Source of the DNA: Sandaracinaceae bacterium
GTDB lineage: Bacteria > Myxococcota_A > Polyangia > Polyangiales > Houyiibacteriaceae
Length of the DNA stretch: 64,000 bases
NCBI GenBank assembly: GCA_020633055.1
Contig: JACKEJ010000008.1
Location: 372,001 to 436,000, forward strand
Reading direction: 5' to 3'
Shown: one piece after another, positions 32,725 through 41,204 of the stretch
How the letters are laid out: each line of letters starts with the position of its first letter
Numbering within the stretch: position 1 is the first letter of the stretch
Program-made: the position numbers and the translations under genes
The notes under the pieces: model-generated
Seen by the model: only the letters and a program-made list of their open reading frames with translations
Told to the model about the DNA's origin: nothing
Databases searched by the model: none

Positions 32725-33745
32725 CGCGCACGGCGAGCAGGTCGACCACGGCCGAGACCACCCCACCAACGAACCCAGCACGACCCAGCACGACCCGCAT
32801 CAGCACGAGCTCATGCGCGCCGCCGCCCGGCTGGGGGTGACCCACTGCGTGGTCGCGGGGGCGCCCGACACGGTGGCCTATGCGTGGGGCGAGCACGAGG
32901 TGCGCGTGCGCAAGGGGCGCGTGTTCCCTTCGCTCACGCGCGCGGCCGAGGCCCTGTGCGACCACAAGCAGCGCTGCAAGGACGCTCTCGATGCCATCGA
33001 TGTGCGCACGCCAGCCGGGCTCCCCTTCTGGTCGGACGACACCGACGTCGAGCCGCGCATGGCCGCACTGCTGGCCGAACGTGCCCCACTCGTTTGCAAG
33101 CCCGTGGACGGCACGCACGGTGAGGGCGTGGCCCTGGACCTCACGAGCGCAGCCGCGGTCCTCACCCACGCGCAGCGCCACAGCCCCACACGTAGGGAGT
33201 GGGTGGCGGAGTCGCAGCACGGCGGGCACGACCTCCGCCTCCAGGCCATCGCGGGGCAGCTGTTCGCCGCCTGCATGCGTGTGCCTGCCGCCGTGGAGGG
33301 GGACGGTGTGCAGACCGTGGCGCAGCTCCTCGCCGCGCGCGACGCAGAGGTGCGCGCCCTGAACCCGCGCAACCAGCTCACGGTGGACGACGAGGTCCGC
33401 GCCCTGCTGCAGGCGCAGGGGCTCACGCTCACGAGCGTGCCCGGCGCGGGCCTGCACGTGCCCCTGCGCCAGGTCGCCAACATGGCGCAGGGGGCGCGCG
33501 CCATCGACGTCACGGACACCCTGCATCCGGGCTGGCGCACGAACGTGGCGCGCATTGCCAAGCACGTGGGCATCGCCGTGTTCGCGGTGGACGCACGCGT
33601 CAGGAGCGCCGAGGACCCACCCGACGCAGGCGTCGTGCTGGAGCTCAACGCCCGTCCCGAGTGGCTGCACCACACCTTCTCGGAGGGGCGCCAGCACGAC
33701 GTAGGCGCGGCCCTGCTGCGCGCCTGCCTGCCGGGGCTCTCGTAG
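32717..33745 (+). CDS. ATP-grasp ligase related to cyanophycin-synthetase/GshF C-terminal domains
   Basis: 342 residues from GTG 32717, overlapping ovoA by eight bases. The ATP-grasp core is clear: DHKQRCKDALDAIDVRTPAG, PLVCKPVDGTHGEGVAL (nucleotide lysine and small loop), then GDGVQTVAQLLAARDAEV, followed by LTSVPGAGLHVPLRQVAN and AIDVTDTLHP, typical of cyanophycin synthetase and bifunctional GshF. VLELNARPEW carries the metal-binding E-x-N. Peptide or amino-acid ligase activity is likely. Tight coupling to the OvoA-type gene suggests it ligates the thiohistidine intermediate or its product to an amino acid. Confidence 0.8.
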   Translation: MSSAHGEQVDHGRDHPTNEPSTTQHDPHQHELMRAAARLGVTHCVVAGAPDTVAYAWGEHEVRVRKGRVFPSLTRAAEALCDHKQRCKDALDAIDVRTPAGLPFWSDDTDVEPRMAALLAERAPLVCKPVDGTHGEGVALDLTSAAAVLTHAQRHSPTRREWVAESQHGGHDLRLQAIAGQLFAACMRVPAAVEGDGVQTVAQLLAARDAEVRALNPRNQLTVDDEVRALLQAQGLTLTSVPGAGLHVPLRQVANMAQGARAIDVTDTLHPGWRTNVARIAKHVGIAVFAVDARVRSAEDPPDAGVVLELNARPEWLHHTFSEGRQHDVGAALLRACLPGLS

Positions 33746-33806
33746 TACGACGCCCGGCACCCCGGGGCGCTGGCTGAAACACCCCCCTGCCCGCGGCGCC
33801 AAGCCC

Positions 33807-33836
33807 TTGCGGCGCCTCTGATCCGTGCTCTAGTCT
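33807..33836 (+). promoter_or_regulatory. Promoter-like pair for the YceI gene
   Basis: TTGCGG (33807-33812), 18 bases, TAGTCT (33831-33836), seven bases, ATG 33844. This is one of the clearest examples of the leaderless-type arrangement in the window. Confidence 0.5.
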
Positions 33837-33843
33837 GCGCGCC

Positions 33844-34368
33844 ATGCCGAAGTACGACGCCAGCTCCGCCGAAGTCCTGCTCTTCTCGTTCAAGGACGGG
33901 TTGCTCGCCAAGGTCGCCCACGACCTCAAGATGCGCGTCGACGACTTCAGCATCGACGTGGCCGACGACCTCAGCTCCGTGAAGGCCACCTTCCAGGCCA
34001 ACCGCATCAGCGTGCTGACCGCCATGAAGGACGGGCGCGACGACTACGGCACCCTCAGCGACGGCGACAAGAAGAAGATCCTGGCCAACATCTCGGACGA
34101 CGTGCTGAACAGCCGCCGCCACCCCACCATCACCTTCGAGTCCAGCAGCGTGCGCGAGCAGGGCAGCACGCGCACGGTCAGCGGCAACCTCACGCTCAAC
34201 GGGCAGACCCGCAGCGTGAGCGCCACCATCCGCGAAGAGGGCGCCAACTGGGTGACCGACGTGACCCTGCAGCAGCCCGACTTCGGCATCAAGCCCTACA
34301 AGGCCCTCGGCGGCGCCCTCAAGGTCAAGCCCGAGGTCCGCGTCAGCGTGCGCGTCCCGAAGAGCTGA
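33844..34368 (+). CDS. YceI family protein
   Basis: 174 residues, no signal peptide. The lipocalin-like YceI pattern is present: LLFSFKDGLLAKVAHDLKMRVDDF at the N-terminus, SDDVLNSRRHPTITFESSSV and GNLTLNGQTRSVSATI, then FGIKPYKALGGALKV, the family's FGI-P block. YceI proteins bind polyisoprenoid or other amphipathic molecules. Most bacterial members are periplasmic; the absence of a leader here means a cytoplasmic member or a misjudged start. It stands between the ATP-grasp unit and a convergent nuclease gene. Confidence 0.85.
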   Translation: MPKYDASSAEVLLFSFKDGLLAKVAHDLKMRVDDFSIDVADDLSSVKATFQANRISVLTAMKDGRDDYGTLSDGDKKKILANISDDVLNSRRHPTITFESSSVREQGSTRTVSGNLTLNGQTRSVSATIREEGANWVTDVTLQQPDFGIKPYKALGGALKVKPEVRVSVRVPKS

Positions 34369-34396
34369 GCGCGGCCCACCCTTGTCGACCGCCGGG

Positions 34397-35260
34397 CTAC
34401 GGCAGCGCCGGCACGCTCACGCCCAGCTCGGCGCACAGCGCCACCAGCGCCGGCTGGTCCGGCCCGCGCCAGGCCAGGGCCTCCAGCGTGGCGGGCGGGG
34501 TCAGCTCCGCGTCCTCACGCAGCGTGGCGAGCGTCCGGTACAAGCGCGCGTCGTCGCGGCGGGGGTTCAGGTTCTCCGCCAGGCCCGCGGCGCCGCGCAC
34601 CTTGATGTCCCAGCTGGCAGGGTCCTCGGGGATGGCGTCGAGCCGCTCGTAGCGCGCCAGCAGCGCGGCCGCCGCCTTGGCCCCCCAGCGGGGGATGCCG
34701 GGGATGCCGTCGGCGCTGTCACCCACCAACGCCAGGTAGTCCGGGATGGAGCCCGGCGAGACCCCGAACTTGGCCAGCACCCCGGTCTCGTCGAGGGTCT
34801 CCTGCTTGCGGCGGTCGAAGCCCACCACCCGCTCGCCGCGCACGCACTGCGCCAGGTCCTTGTCTGGCGAGCACAGCAGCACGCGCGTCACGCGCTCGTC
34901 GTCACGCAAGCGCGCTGCGCCCGTCGCGAGGGCGTCGTCCGCCTCCACCTCGCGCATGGGCCAGGTGACGATGCCCAGCGCCGCGCTCGCCCGCTCGGCC
35001 AGCGGAAACTGGGCCAGCAGCGCGGGCTCCATGCCCTCGCCCGTCTTGTAGCCCGCGAAGAGCTCGTTGCGGAACGACTCGATCACCGTGTCGAACGCGC
35101 ACGCGACGTGCGTGGTGCCCGGCTCGCGCAGCAGCGCCGCGAACGAACGCAGCAGCCCCACAGTGGCGCCCACCTCCTGCCCGTTGGGCGCGCTGCGCGA
35201 GGGCGCCCCGAAGTGCGCGCGGAAGAGCTCGTACGTTCCGTCGATGAGGTGGACCTGCAT
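34397..35260 (-). CDS. 5'-3' exonuclease (PolA N-terminal/FEN-like)
   Basis: 287 residues from ATG 35260. Metal-site acidic residues of the 5'-nuclease family are in IDGTYELFRAHFG, CAFDTVIESFRNEL, EADDALATGA and SPDKDLAQCV, followed by the helix-hairpin-helix GVSPGSIPDYLALVGDSADGIPGIPRWGAKAAAALL. It is the nuclease domain alone, not fused to a polymerase. It would trim flaps and RNA primers. TAAGGT (35273-35268) lies seven bases before ATG 35260, favouring it over the GTG nine bases upstream. Confidence 0.85.
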   Translation of the reverse strand: MQVHLIDGTYELFRAHFGAPSRSAPNGQEVGATVGLLRSFAALLREPGTTHVACAFDTVIESFRNELFAGYKTGEGMEPALLAQFPLAERASAALGIVTWPMREVEADDALATGAARLRDDERVTRVLLCSPDKDLAQCVRGERVVGFDRRKQETLDETGVLAKFGVSPGSIPDYLALVGDSADGIPGIPRWGAKAAAALLARYERLDAIPEDPASWDIKVRGAAGLAENLNPRRDDARLYRTLATLREDAELTPPATLEALAWRGPDQPALVALCAELGVSVPALP

Positions 35261-35314
35261 GCGGCGCACCTTATCAGCTCGGTCGCCTGCATCGCGACCC
35301 GCGTGCGGTGACGC

Positions 35315-36370
35315 TCAGAGCGAGAAGTAGGCGTGCCCGGCCAGGGTCACCTGCCACACGTCCTGCAGGGCTTTGTCGCTGTTGTTGGGCGTCACCAGCG
35401 CCGGGAAGCCGAAGCCCAGCGTAATGTCCATCAGCGGCTGGTCGCCGCTGGCCACGGTGTAGCCGAACTCGAAGCCCAGCGGGAACGCGAGGTTGTCGAA
35501 GTCGATCCAGCGCACGCCCGTACGCGCCGCCAGGTACACCGAGGGGTGCAGCTGGATGAGCGCCGAGAACGGCAGGAACAGGTCCAAGTGCGGGTCCTTG
35601 TCGTCACGGTCGAAGCGCAGCGCCACCTCGAGCCCGCTGTCGAACGCGAAGCGCTCCGTCACCCGGGCCCGCACCACCGTGGCGCCGAACAGCGCGAGGT
35701 CACCGTTGACCGGGATCACCACCCCCACGTCCACGGACACGTCGAACGAGGGGTCCGCCACCAGCCGCACACGCGCGTGAACGGGGATGTCCCCGAACTC
35801 CGGGTCCGGGGTGAGCGCGAGCGGCACGAGCCCTTGCGGCAGCACTCCGCCGGCGATGACCGGGTGGTACATGCCCAGACGCTCGTCCAGCACCCCGAGC
35901 TCCAGCCAGTCCGTCACGGCAAAGCTCCCGCCGATGGACAGCGACAGCGACGTGTCCTGGTTGGTCAGCGCGCGCGTGGCGTCGTCGAAGTGGTACACGC
36001 GCAGCGTGCCGCCAGCTCGCGCGTAAAAGCGCGGCATGTTCAGCGGGCGCTGGATGTGCGCGAGCGGAAACGCGACGGGCGCGTCAGCCATCATCGGGTC
36101 TTCGTCAGCGGGGTCCGCCGCGGGGCCCTGGGACGACCTGTCCGCGCGACCGCCGGTCGAACGAGGTGCGGCGGCCGAGTCGTCCGGAGGAGCCTGATCG
36201 CTGTCGGTGTCGGTGCCCGGGTCCGTCTCGGACTCGGGCTCCTCCATCGGATCCGGCACGAACGCGCGCGCCATGGGGGCAGGGCCGAGCACCAGCGCAG
36301 CGAGCACCGCGAACGTCGTCACAGACCGGCGGCGAGGGGTCTCATCCACGTGTCGTAGGGCTCGTGTCAT
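35315..36370 (-). CDS. Predicted outer-membrane beta-barrel protein
   Basis: 351 residues. Signal peptide to about residue 36 (MARA-F), then an Asp/Glu/Ser-rich linker (about 40-95), then alternating hydrophobic strands to the last residue. It ends HAYFSL, close to the aromatic C-terminus of outer-membrane barrels. Strand-like segments ending in DR, DER and DRD fit turns. No family recognised. Start ATG 36370 has an AAGGAG site eight bases upstream. It is the last gene on this strand before a 300-base spacer. Confidence 0.6.
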   Translation of the reverse strand: MTRALRHVDETPRRRSVTTFAVLAALVLGPAPMARAFVPDPMEEPESETDPGTDTDSDQAPPDDSAAAPRSTGGRADRSSQGPAADPADEDPMMADAPVAFPLAHIQRPLNMPRFYARAGGTLRVYHFDDATRALTNQDTSLSLSIGGSFAVTDWLELGVLDERLGMYHPVIAGGVLPQGLVPLALTPDPEFGDIPVHARVRLVADPSFDVSVDVGVVIPVNGDLALFGATVVRARVTERFAFDSGLEVALRFDRDDKDPHLDLFLPFSALIQLHPSVYLAARTGVRWIDFDNLAFPLGFEFGYTVASGDQPLMDITLGFGFPALVTPNNSDKALQDVWQVTLAGHAYFSL

Positions 36371-36668
36371 CTCAGGGCTCCTTCGCGTCCGTCACCGGTC
36401 TTGGGGGCAGCGTTCCAGCTGGGGAAGGGTTTACCACGATGGGGACGACCAGCGACCCGAGAGCGCACGTCCCGCCGACCGCCCGTCCCCAGCTCACGAG
36501 GCGCAGTCCGCCTCCGAAGGGGGCGGACTTCGAGCGCGCGATCACCTGAGATCGCTGCCCCGGACTTCAGTCCGGGGTGCCCCTAATCCGGGACAGACTG
36601 CCGTTCTGAGACAGCCTCTTTCAGTCCGACGCCCTATTCGGGGACAGATCCCGCCTTGCGCCTCGTCC
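36371..36668. other. Intergenic spacer with a perfect palindrome and GGGACAG remnants
   Basis: 298 bases between the barrel-protein gene and the enoyl-ACP reductase stop, both on the minus strand. It contains the 9-base-arm palindrome at 36558-36577 and three short GGGACAG or GAGACAG strings (around 36589, 36608 and 36643). These look like degraded repetitive elements. No ORF or RNA gene is evident. Confidence 0.5.
36558..36577. repeat. REP-like palindrome
   Basis: CCCCGGACT, loop TC, AGTCCGGGG: a perfect 9-base inverted repeat. No T-run follows. It may be a transcription terminator for the enoyl reductase, which ends at 36669 on the minus strand, or part of a scattered palindromic repeat; nearby GGGACAG strings favour the second. 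Confidence 0.4.
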
Positions 36669-37589
36669 TCACTCCTTCGCCAGCGCGTCCAGGATGCCCT
36701 GCACGTCGGCCGGCACGGCCATGGCGCTGTAGCCCTTGTCCACGTGCAGGGTCTCGCCCGTGATCCCGCTGGCCAGGGGGCTGCACAGGAAGGCCGCCGT
36801 GTGGCCCACCTCGGTGGCGGTCAGCGCCTCGGGCAGGGGCGAGTTGGCCGCGTAGTACGCGATCATGCGGCCGATGAAGCCGATGGCCGAGGCCGCGCGC
36901 GACGCGTAGGGCCCGGCGCTGATGACGTTCACGCGGTGGCCCCACTTGCGGCCCGCCTCGAACGCCAGGACGCGCGTGTCGCTCTCGAGCGCCGCCTTGG
37001 CCGTGGACATGCCGCCGCCGTAGCCGGGCACCACGCGCTCGGCCGCGAGGTAGGTCAGCCCGACGAAGCTGCCGCCCGGGCGCACGAGCGGCCCCAGCTG
37101 CTGCACCAGCGCCGTGAAGCTGTAGGCCGACGCGCCGATGGCCGCGAGGTAGCCGTGCCGGCTGGTCTCGAGCAGCGGGTTCTTCACCTCGGGGCCATTG
37201 GCCAGGCTGTGCACCACGATGTCGAGGCAGCCCTCGCCGAAGTCGGCGAGGAGCGCGTTCTTGACGCCCTCGATGCTGAAGTCGCCGCGCTCGCGGTAGC
37301 GCTTGCTCTCGCGCACGTCCTCGGGGGCGCTGGCGAGCGTGTCGTACTCGGCGTCCAGCGGGTAGACGCGCTCGAACGTCATCTTCTCGCCCGAGGCCAG
37401 CGTCATGGACTCGTCCAGCTTCCCTCGCCGCAGCATGTTCTCGAAGATGCCCATGGCCGGCGGCCAGGTGCCCACACACACGCTCGCGCCTGCCTCGGCC
37501 AGCGCCTTGGCGATGGCGAACCCGAACCCACCGTCGTCGGCGACCCCGGCGACGAACGCGCGCTTTCCGCGCAGATCAATGGAGAGCAT
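36669..37589 (-). CDS. fabI: Enoyl-[acyl-carrier-protein] reductase, FabI family, plant/apicomplexan type
   Basis: 306 residues, longer than the usual 255-260 of bacterial FabI. The extra length sits between strands 3 and 4 (about 45-110), as in chloroplast and Plasmodium enzymes. The catalytic region reads YGGGMSTAKAALESDTR: Tyr and Lys are eight apart, the plant spacing, instead of seven. Cofactor loop VAGVADDGGFGFAIAKALAEAG and GYSAMAVPAD at the substrate end. It performs the last step of fatty acid elongation with NADH. TAGAGC lies six bases before ATG 37589. The 36558-36577 palindrome lies downstream. Confidence 0.88.
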   Translation of the reverse strand: MLSIDLRGKRAFVAGVADDGGFGFAIAKALAEAGASVCVGTWPPAMGIFENMLRRGKLDESMTLASGEKMTFERVYPLDAEYDTLASAPEDVRESKRYRERGDFSIEGVKNALLADFGEGCLDIVVHSLANGPEVKNPLLETSRHGYLAAIGASAYSFTALVQQLGPLVRPGGSFVGLTYLAAERVVPGYGGGMSTAKAALESDTRVLAFEAGRKWGHRVNVISAGPYASRAASAIGFIGRMIAYYAANSPLPEALTATEVGHTAAFLCSPLASGITGETLHVDKGYSAMAVPADVQGILDALAKE

Positions 37590-37755
37590 GTGCGGGCTCT
37601 ACCGCCATTCGCGCGGGGAGGCCAGCGCCGGAGGCGCGACCTCGGGGGGCCCCTGCGTCGTGCTGACCCCTTCGTCACGGTCTGCGTAGACGAGCGAGCG
37701 ATACGGCATCGAGCCTGGTACGCTGCACGCCGAACGAGCCCCAAGGAACCTGTCC

Positions 37756-39480
37756 ATGCGCGTCTGCCCGCGGTGCGGCCTCAAGTACCCGAACGACCAA
37801 GAGCGGTGTTTCGTCGACAACGCGACCCTCGATCAAGCCGCGGATCCGTGGCTGGGGCAGACCCTCGCGGGGCGCTACTTGATCGAGGACCTGATCGGCG
37901 AGGGCGGCATGGCGACCGTCTATCGCGCGCGCCACACCCTGGTGGACCGCCCCGTGGCCGTGAAGATCATGGCCCAGCAGCTGCGCGGCAGCGAGCAGCT
38001 GGCCGAGCGCTTCCGCCGTGAGGCCAAGAACGCCGCCGCCCTCGCGCACCCGAACATCATCGAGGTGTACGACCACGGCGAGACGGAAGACGGCGCGCTC
38101 TTCATGGTGATGGAGCTGCTGCGCGGCCGGCCCCTCTCGGACATCATCGCGGCGGGGCCGATGAACCCCGCAGACGTGTGCGCCTACGGCCTGCAGATGA
38201 GCACCGGCCTCGCGCGCGCCCACGACTTCGACGTGCTGCACCGCGACCTGAAGCCGGACAACATCTTCATCGTGGACGGCCCCGCGGGCATGCGCGGCAC
38301 GGCGAAGCTGCTGGACTTCGGCATCGGCCGCTCGCTCGGGGACTCGCGCCTGACCAACGCGGGCGAGATCTTCGGCACGCCCCAGTACATGGCCCCCGAG
38401 CGCCTGACCAACATCGACGCGGGCGCCTCGGCCGACCTGTACGCGCTCGGCTGCATCCTGTTCGAGATGATCACGGGGCGCCCGCCCTTCCAGTCCGAAG
38501 AGATCACGGGCTACTTCATCAAGCACCTACAGGAAGCCCCACCGAAGCCCAGCAGCCTGGCCCCGGCCTGCCCACGGCGGCTCGAGGAGCTGATCCTGGG
38601 GCTGCTCGAGAAGCGCCCCGACCAGCGCCCCGTGGACGCCCACGAGGTGATCCGCACGCTGCGCGAGCTGGCCCCGAAAGACGACGTCGCCGCGCCGGCC
38701 CCAGCCCCTACCTCGGCGCGTCAGCACGTGGCGCCCACGCTGCCCCCGACCACGCTCGAGCGCTGGGCCCGGCGCACGGCCATCTTCGACCAGATGCTGT
38801 CGCGGGCCTTCCCCGGCGGTGACGCGCCCCCCGCGCTGCGCGCCCAGCTGGAGGAGATCCGCGAGATGCTGCGCGCCATCCAGCAGCTGCGCACGCAGGG
38901 CCTGGGCGAGCAGCGCAAGCTGGAGGCCCTGGATCACGAGGCGCGCGAGACCCGCGCGCGTCTCGGTCACGCCATGCACGTGTTGGCCGAGGACCTCTCG
39001 AGCGCCCGCACGGCGGCCCGCAGCGCCGAGGCCGACGTCACCCCCTACTTCACGGCCGAGTCCCAGGCAGAGGCGGGCGCCAAGGACGCCTACGAGCGGC
39101 TGGCCAGCGCGGGAGGGCTGCGCCCCCCGAAGGAGCCCTCCGGGGAGATCCGTCGCCTGCTACGCGAGCTGGCGGACGACCTGGACCGCTGGGAGCTGGC
39201 CAAGGGTGCGTCGGAGAAGGCCCGCGCCTGGCTGGAGGGCAAGCGTCGCGAGGTGAGCGACCTGGAGTTCCAAGTGAAGAGCATGCGCGAGGTGCTGGAG
39301 AACACGGAGGGCACGCTGGCGGCCAGCAAGGCCGCCTCGGAGACCGCGCTGATGGAGAGCGGCCGCACGGTGGAGGAGCATGAGCAGCGGCTGCTCACGC
39401 GGGCTGCGACCTACTGCGAGGCCCTCCGGCCCCGTCCAGAGCTGGGGGACCTGTTCCAGCAGCTCGAGCACCAGCAGTGA
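37756..39480 (+). CDS. Ser/Thr protein kinase with N-terminal zinc-ribbon-like motif and C-terminal coiled coil
   Basis: 574 residues. A short CxxC-C motif (Cys 4, 7, 18) heads the protein, as in many Myxococcota kinases. The Hanks-type kinase follows: GEGGMATVYRA (glycine loop, about 48-58), Lys70, HRD with D164, DFG (187-189), APE (213-215). A Pro/Ala linker (about 312-330) leads to a long coiled coil (about 360-560). No membrane helix, so a cytoplasmic kinase. TACGCT (37719-37724) and an AAGGAA site give an ordinary leader of about 25 bases. Target unknown. Confidence 0.88.
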   Translation: MRVCPRCGLKYPNDQERCFVDNATLDQAADPWLGQTLAGRYLIEDLIGEGGMATVYRARHTLVDRPVAVKIMAQQLRGSEQLAERFRREAKNAAALAHPNIIEVYDHGETEDGALFMVMELLRGRPLSDIIAAGPMNPADVCAYGLQMSTGLARAHDFDVLHRDLKPDNIFIVDGPAGMRGTAKLLDFGIGRSLGDSRLTNAGEIFGTPQYMAPERLTNIDAGASADLYALGCILFEMITGRPPFQSEEITGYFIKHLQEAPPKPSSLAPACPRRLEELILGLLEKRPDQRPVDAHEVIRTLRELAPKDDVAAPAPAPTSARQHVAPTLPPTTLERWARRTAIFDQMLSRAFPGGDAPPALRAQLEEIREMLRAIQQLRTQGLGEQRKLEALDHEARETRARLGHAMHVLAEDLSSARTAARSAEADVTPYFTAESQAEAGAKDAYERLASAGGLRPPKEPSGEIRRLLRELADDLDRWELAKGASEKARAWLEGKRREVSDLEFQVKSMREVLENTEGTLAASKAASETALMESGRTVEEHEQRLLTRAATYCEALRPRPELGDLFQQLEHQQ

Positions 39481-39650
39481 TGTGCCACGCGGACGCGGGT
39501 CGGCCCTGATGGTGCCTGCGCGACACGCGGACGACGACAGAACGAGGCACTGGGTGTCCGCTCGCTCGCCTCCTGCGTCATGGCCTGGTAGGCTGCGCGC
39601 ACGGCTGGGTCTCTTGCGCATCGCGCGGCCCTCCCACTTACGGAGAGTAG

Positions 39651-41204
39651 ATGAAGAACAAGTCTGCATGTCGTAGCCGCGTCGCGCTTCTTCTCGGCCT
39701 GGGGGTGCTGCTGACGAGCGTCGCGCCGACCGCGTTGGCCCAAGACAGCGCGCGCGCTTCGCTGTTGTCCGCCCGCAGCCACATGGAGGCCGGGCAGGAG
39801 CACTACGCCGCGGCGCGCTACGAGGAGGCAGCTCGCGAGTTCATGCTGGCCTACGATGCGCGGCCGTTCTCGGCGTTCCTGTACAACGCCGCCGTAGCCC
39901 TCGAGCGCTTCGGCACCCCGGTGCCGGCGGCCGACATGTTCCAGCGCTACCTGGACGCCGAGCCCGGCGCGTCCGACGCCGACGAGGTGCGCGCCAAGAT
40001 CGAGCGCCTGCGCGCCGAGGCGGCGGCAGCTGCGGCCACGGCGAACCCGCTCAATCCGGACGGAACCCAGAACCCAGACGGAACCCAGAACCCAGACGGA
40101 ACCCAGAACCCAGACGGAACCCAGAACCCAGACGGAACCCAGAACCCAGGGCCCGCGGTGGTCCACGTCACCCCACCCACGACCCCGCCCGAGGACATCA
40201 AGTCCTTGCTCAGCATCCAGACCGAGCCCGAGGGCGCCGTCGTCAGTGTCTACAGCGGCAGCACGCGCGTCGCGAGCTCGCCGTCTCCCTTCGACCACTC
40301 GCTGGACGAAGGCAACTACCGGGTCACCATCGAGCACCCGGACTACCGCACGGTGGAGCAGAACGTCCACATCGGTCAGGGCCGCGTCTACGTGGTCATC
40401 GTGGAGATGAGCCAGGGGCAGTTCCTCGGCTATCTGCGTGTGGTCACCGACCCGCCGGACGCTGACGTGTTCGTGGACAACCCCGAGGAAGGTGCCGTGG
40501 GGCGCACACCGTATGGCAACGTCATCCCCACGGGCACGCACACCGTGTGGGTGGAGCGCCCCGGCTACGAGCGCATCGAGCGGCAGATCGAGGTCGGCCT
40601 CGGCGAGGACGTACGGGTGGACCTCGAGCTGGAGCGCGTGAGTTTTGGGCGCGTACGCATCCTCGCGAACATCGCGGGCGCGACGGTTCGAGTGGACGGT
40701 GACCGTGTCGGTCAGGTGCCGTACGAGGGCGACATCGAGGCCGGCGAGCACCGCATCACCGTCTCCGCCGAGGGCATGAAGGACTGGTCGCAGACCGTGA
40801 CCATCACACAAGGGCAGATCATCCCGATCCAGGTGCGCCTGCGTCCCGCGATGAACCGCGGCGGCGCCTGGGCCACCGCCACCATCGGCGTCCTCATGAT
40901 CGGCGGCGGCGTGGCCCTCGGCGTGTTGTCCAACAACCTCGAGACCGACCTGCGAGCCGCGCGAGACGCCGGCACCCTGACCGACGACGACCCCCGCCTG
41001 CTGCGCGGGCGCATCTACCGCATCGGCGCCGACTCCGCGTTCGGCCTGGGGGCGCTGCTCGGGCTGCTGTCCATCTGGTACTTCCTCCGCGACCCGCTGC
41101 CCGACTCGGAGGCCAACGTCTTCGAACCACGGGACTGGACCGTGGTCCCAACCTTCAACCTCGCTGACCGCTCCGGCGGCGCGCAGCTTCAGGTGAGCTT
41201 CTGA
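39651..41204 (+). CDS. Secreted TPR/PEGA-domain protein
   Basis: 517 residues. Signal peptide to about residue 31 (ALAQDS). A TPR-like helical part follows (about 45-115), then five NPDGTQ repeats (135-164), three PEGA-type beta modules (about 185-395: EGAVVSVYSG, PPDADVFVDN, AGATVRVDGD), and two membrane helices near the C-terminus (about 405-420 and 460-480). PEGA proteins are common in Myxococcota and are thought to anchor surface assemblies. ATG 39651 has GGAGAG six bases away. The stop overlaps the next ATG by one base. Confidence 0.75.
   Translation: MKNKSACRSRVALLLGLGVLLTSVAPTALAQDSARASLLSARSHMEAGQEHYAAARYEEAAREFMLAYDARPFSAFLYNAAVALERFGTPVPAADMFQRYLDAEPGASDADEVRAKIERLRAEAAAAAATANPLNPDGTQNPDGTQNPDGTQNPDGTQNPDGTQNPGPAVVHVTPPTTPPEDIKSLLSIQTEPEGAVVSVYSGSTRVASSPSPFDHSLDEGNYRVTIEHPDYRTVEQNVHIGQGRVYVVIVEMSQGQFLGYLRVVTDPPDADVFVDNPEEGAVGRTPYGNVIPTGTHTVWVERPGYERIERQIEVGLGEDVRVDLELERVSFGRVRILANIAGATVRVDGDRVGQVPYEGDIEAGEHRITVSAEGMKDWSQTVTITQGQIIPIQVRLRPAMNRGGAWATATIGVLMIGGGVALGVLSNNLETDLRAARDAGTLTDDDPRLLRGRIYRIGADSAFGLGALLGLLSIWYFLRDPLPDSEANVFEPRDWTVVPTFNLADRSGGAQLQVSF
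40053..40142 (+). repeat. 18-base tandem repeat, five copies, coding for NPDGTQ
   Basis: Four copies are identical (AACCCAGACGGAACCCAG) and the first differs by two bases. Copies are in frame, so length change by slippage would add or remove six residues from the linker of the PEGA protein. Confidence 0.85.

Noticed and set aside
40053..40142. Short tandem units considered as a CRISPR-like array
   Set aside because: There are no spacers between units and they lie in frame within a coding gene.
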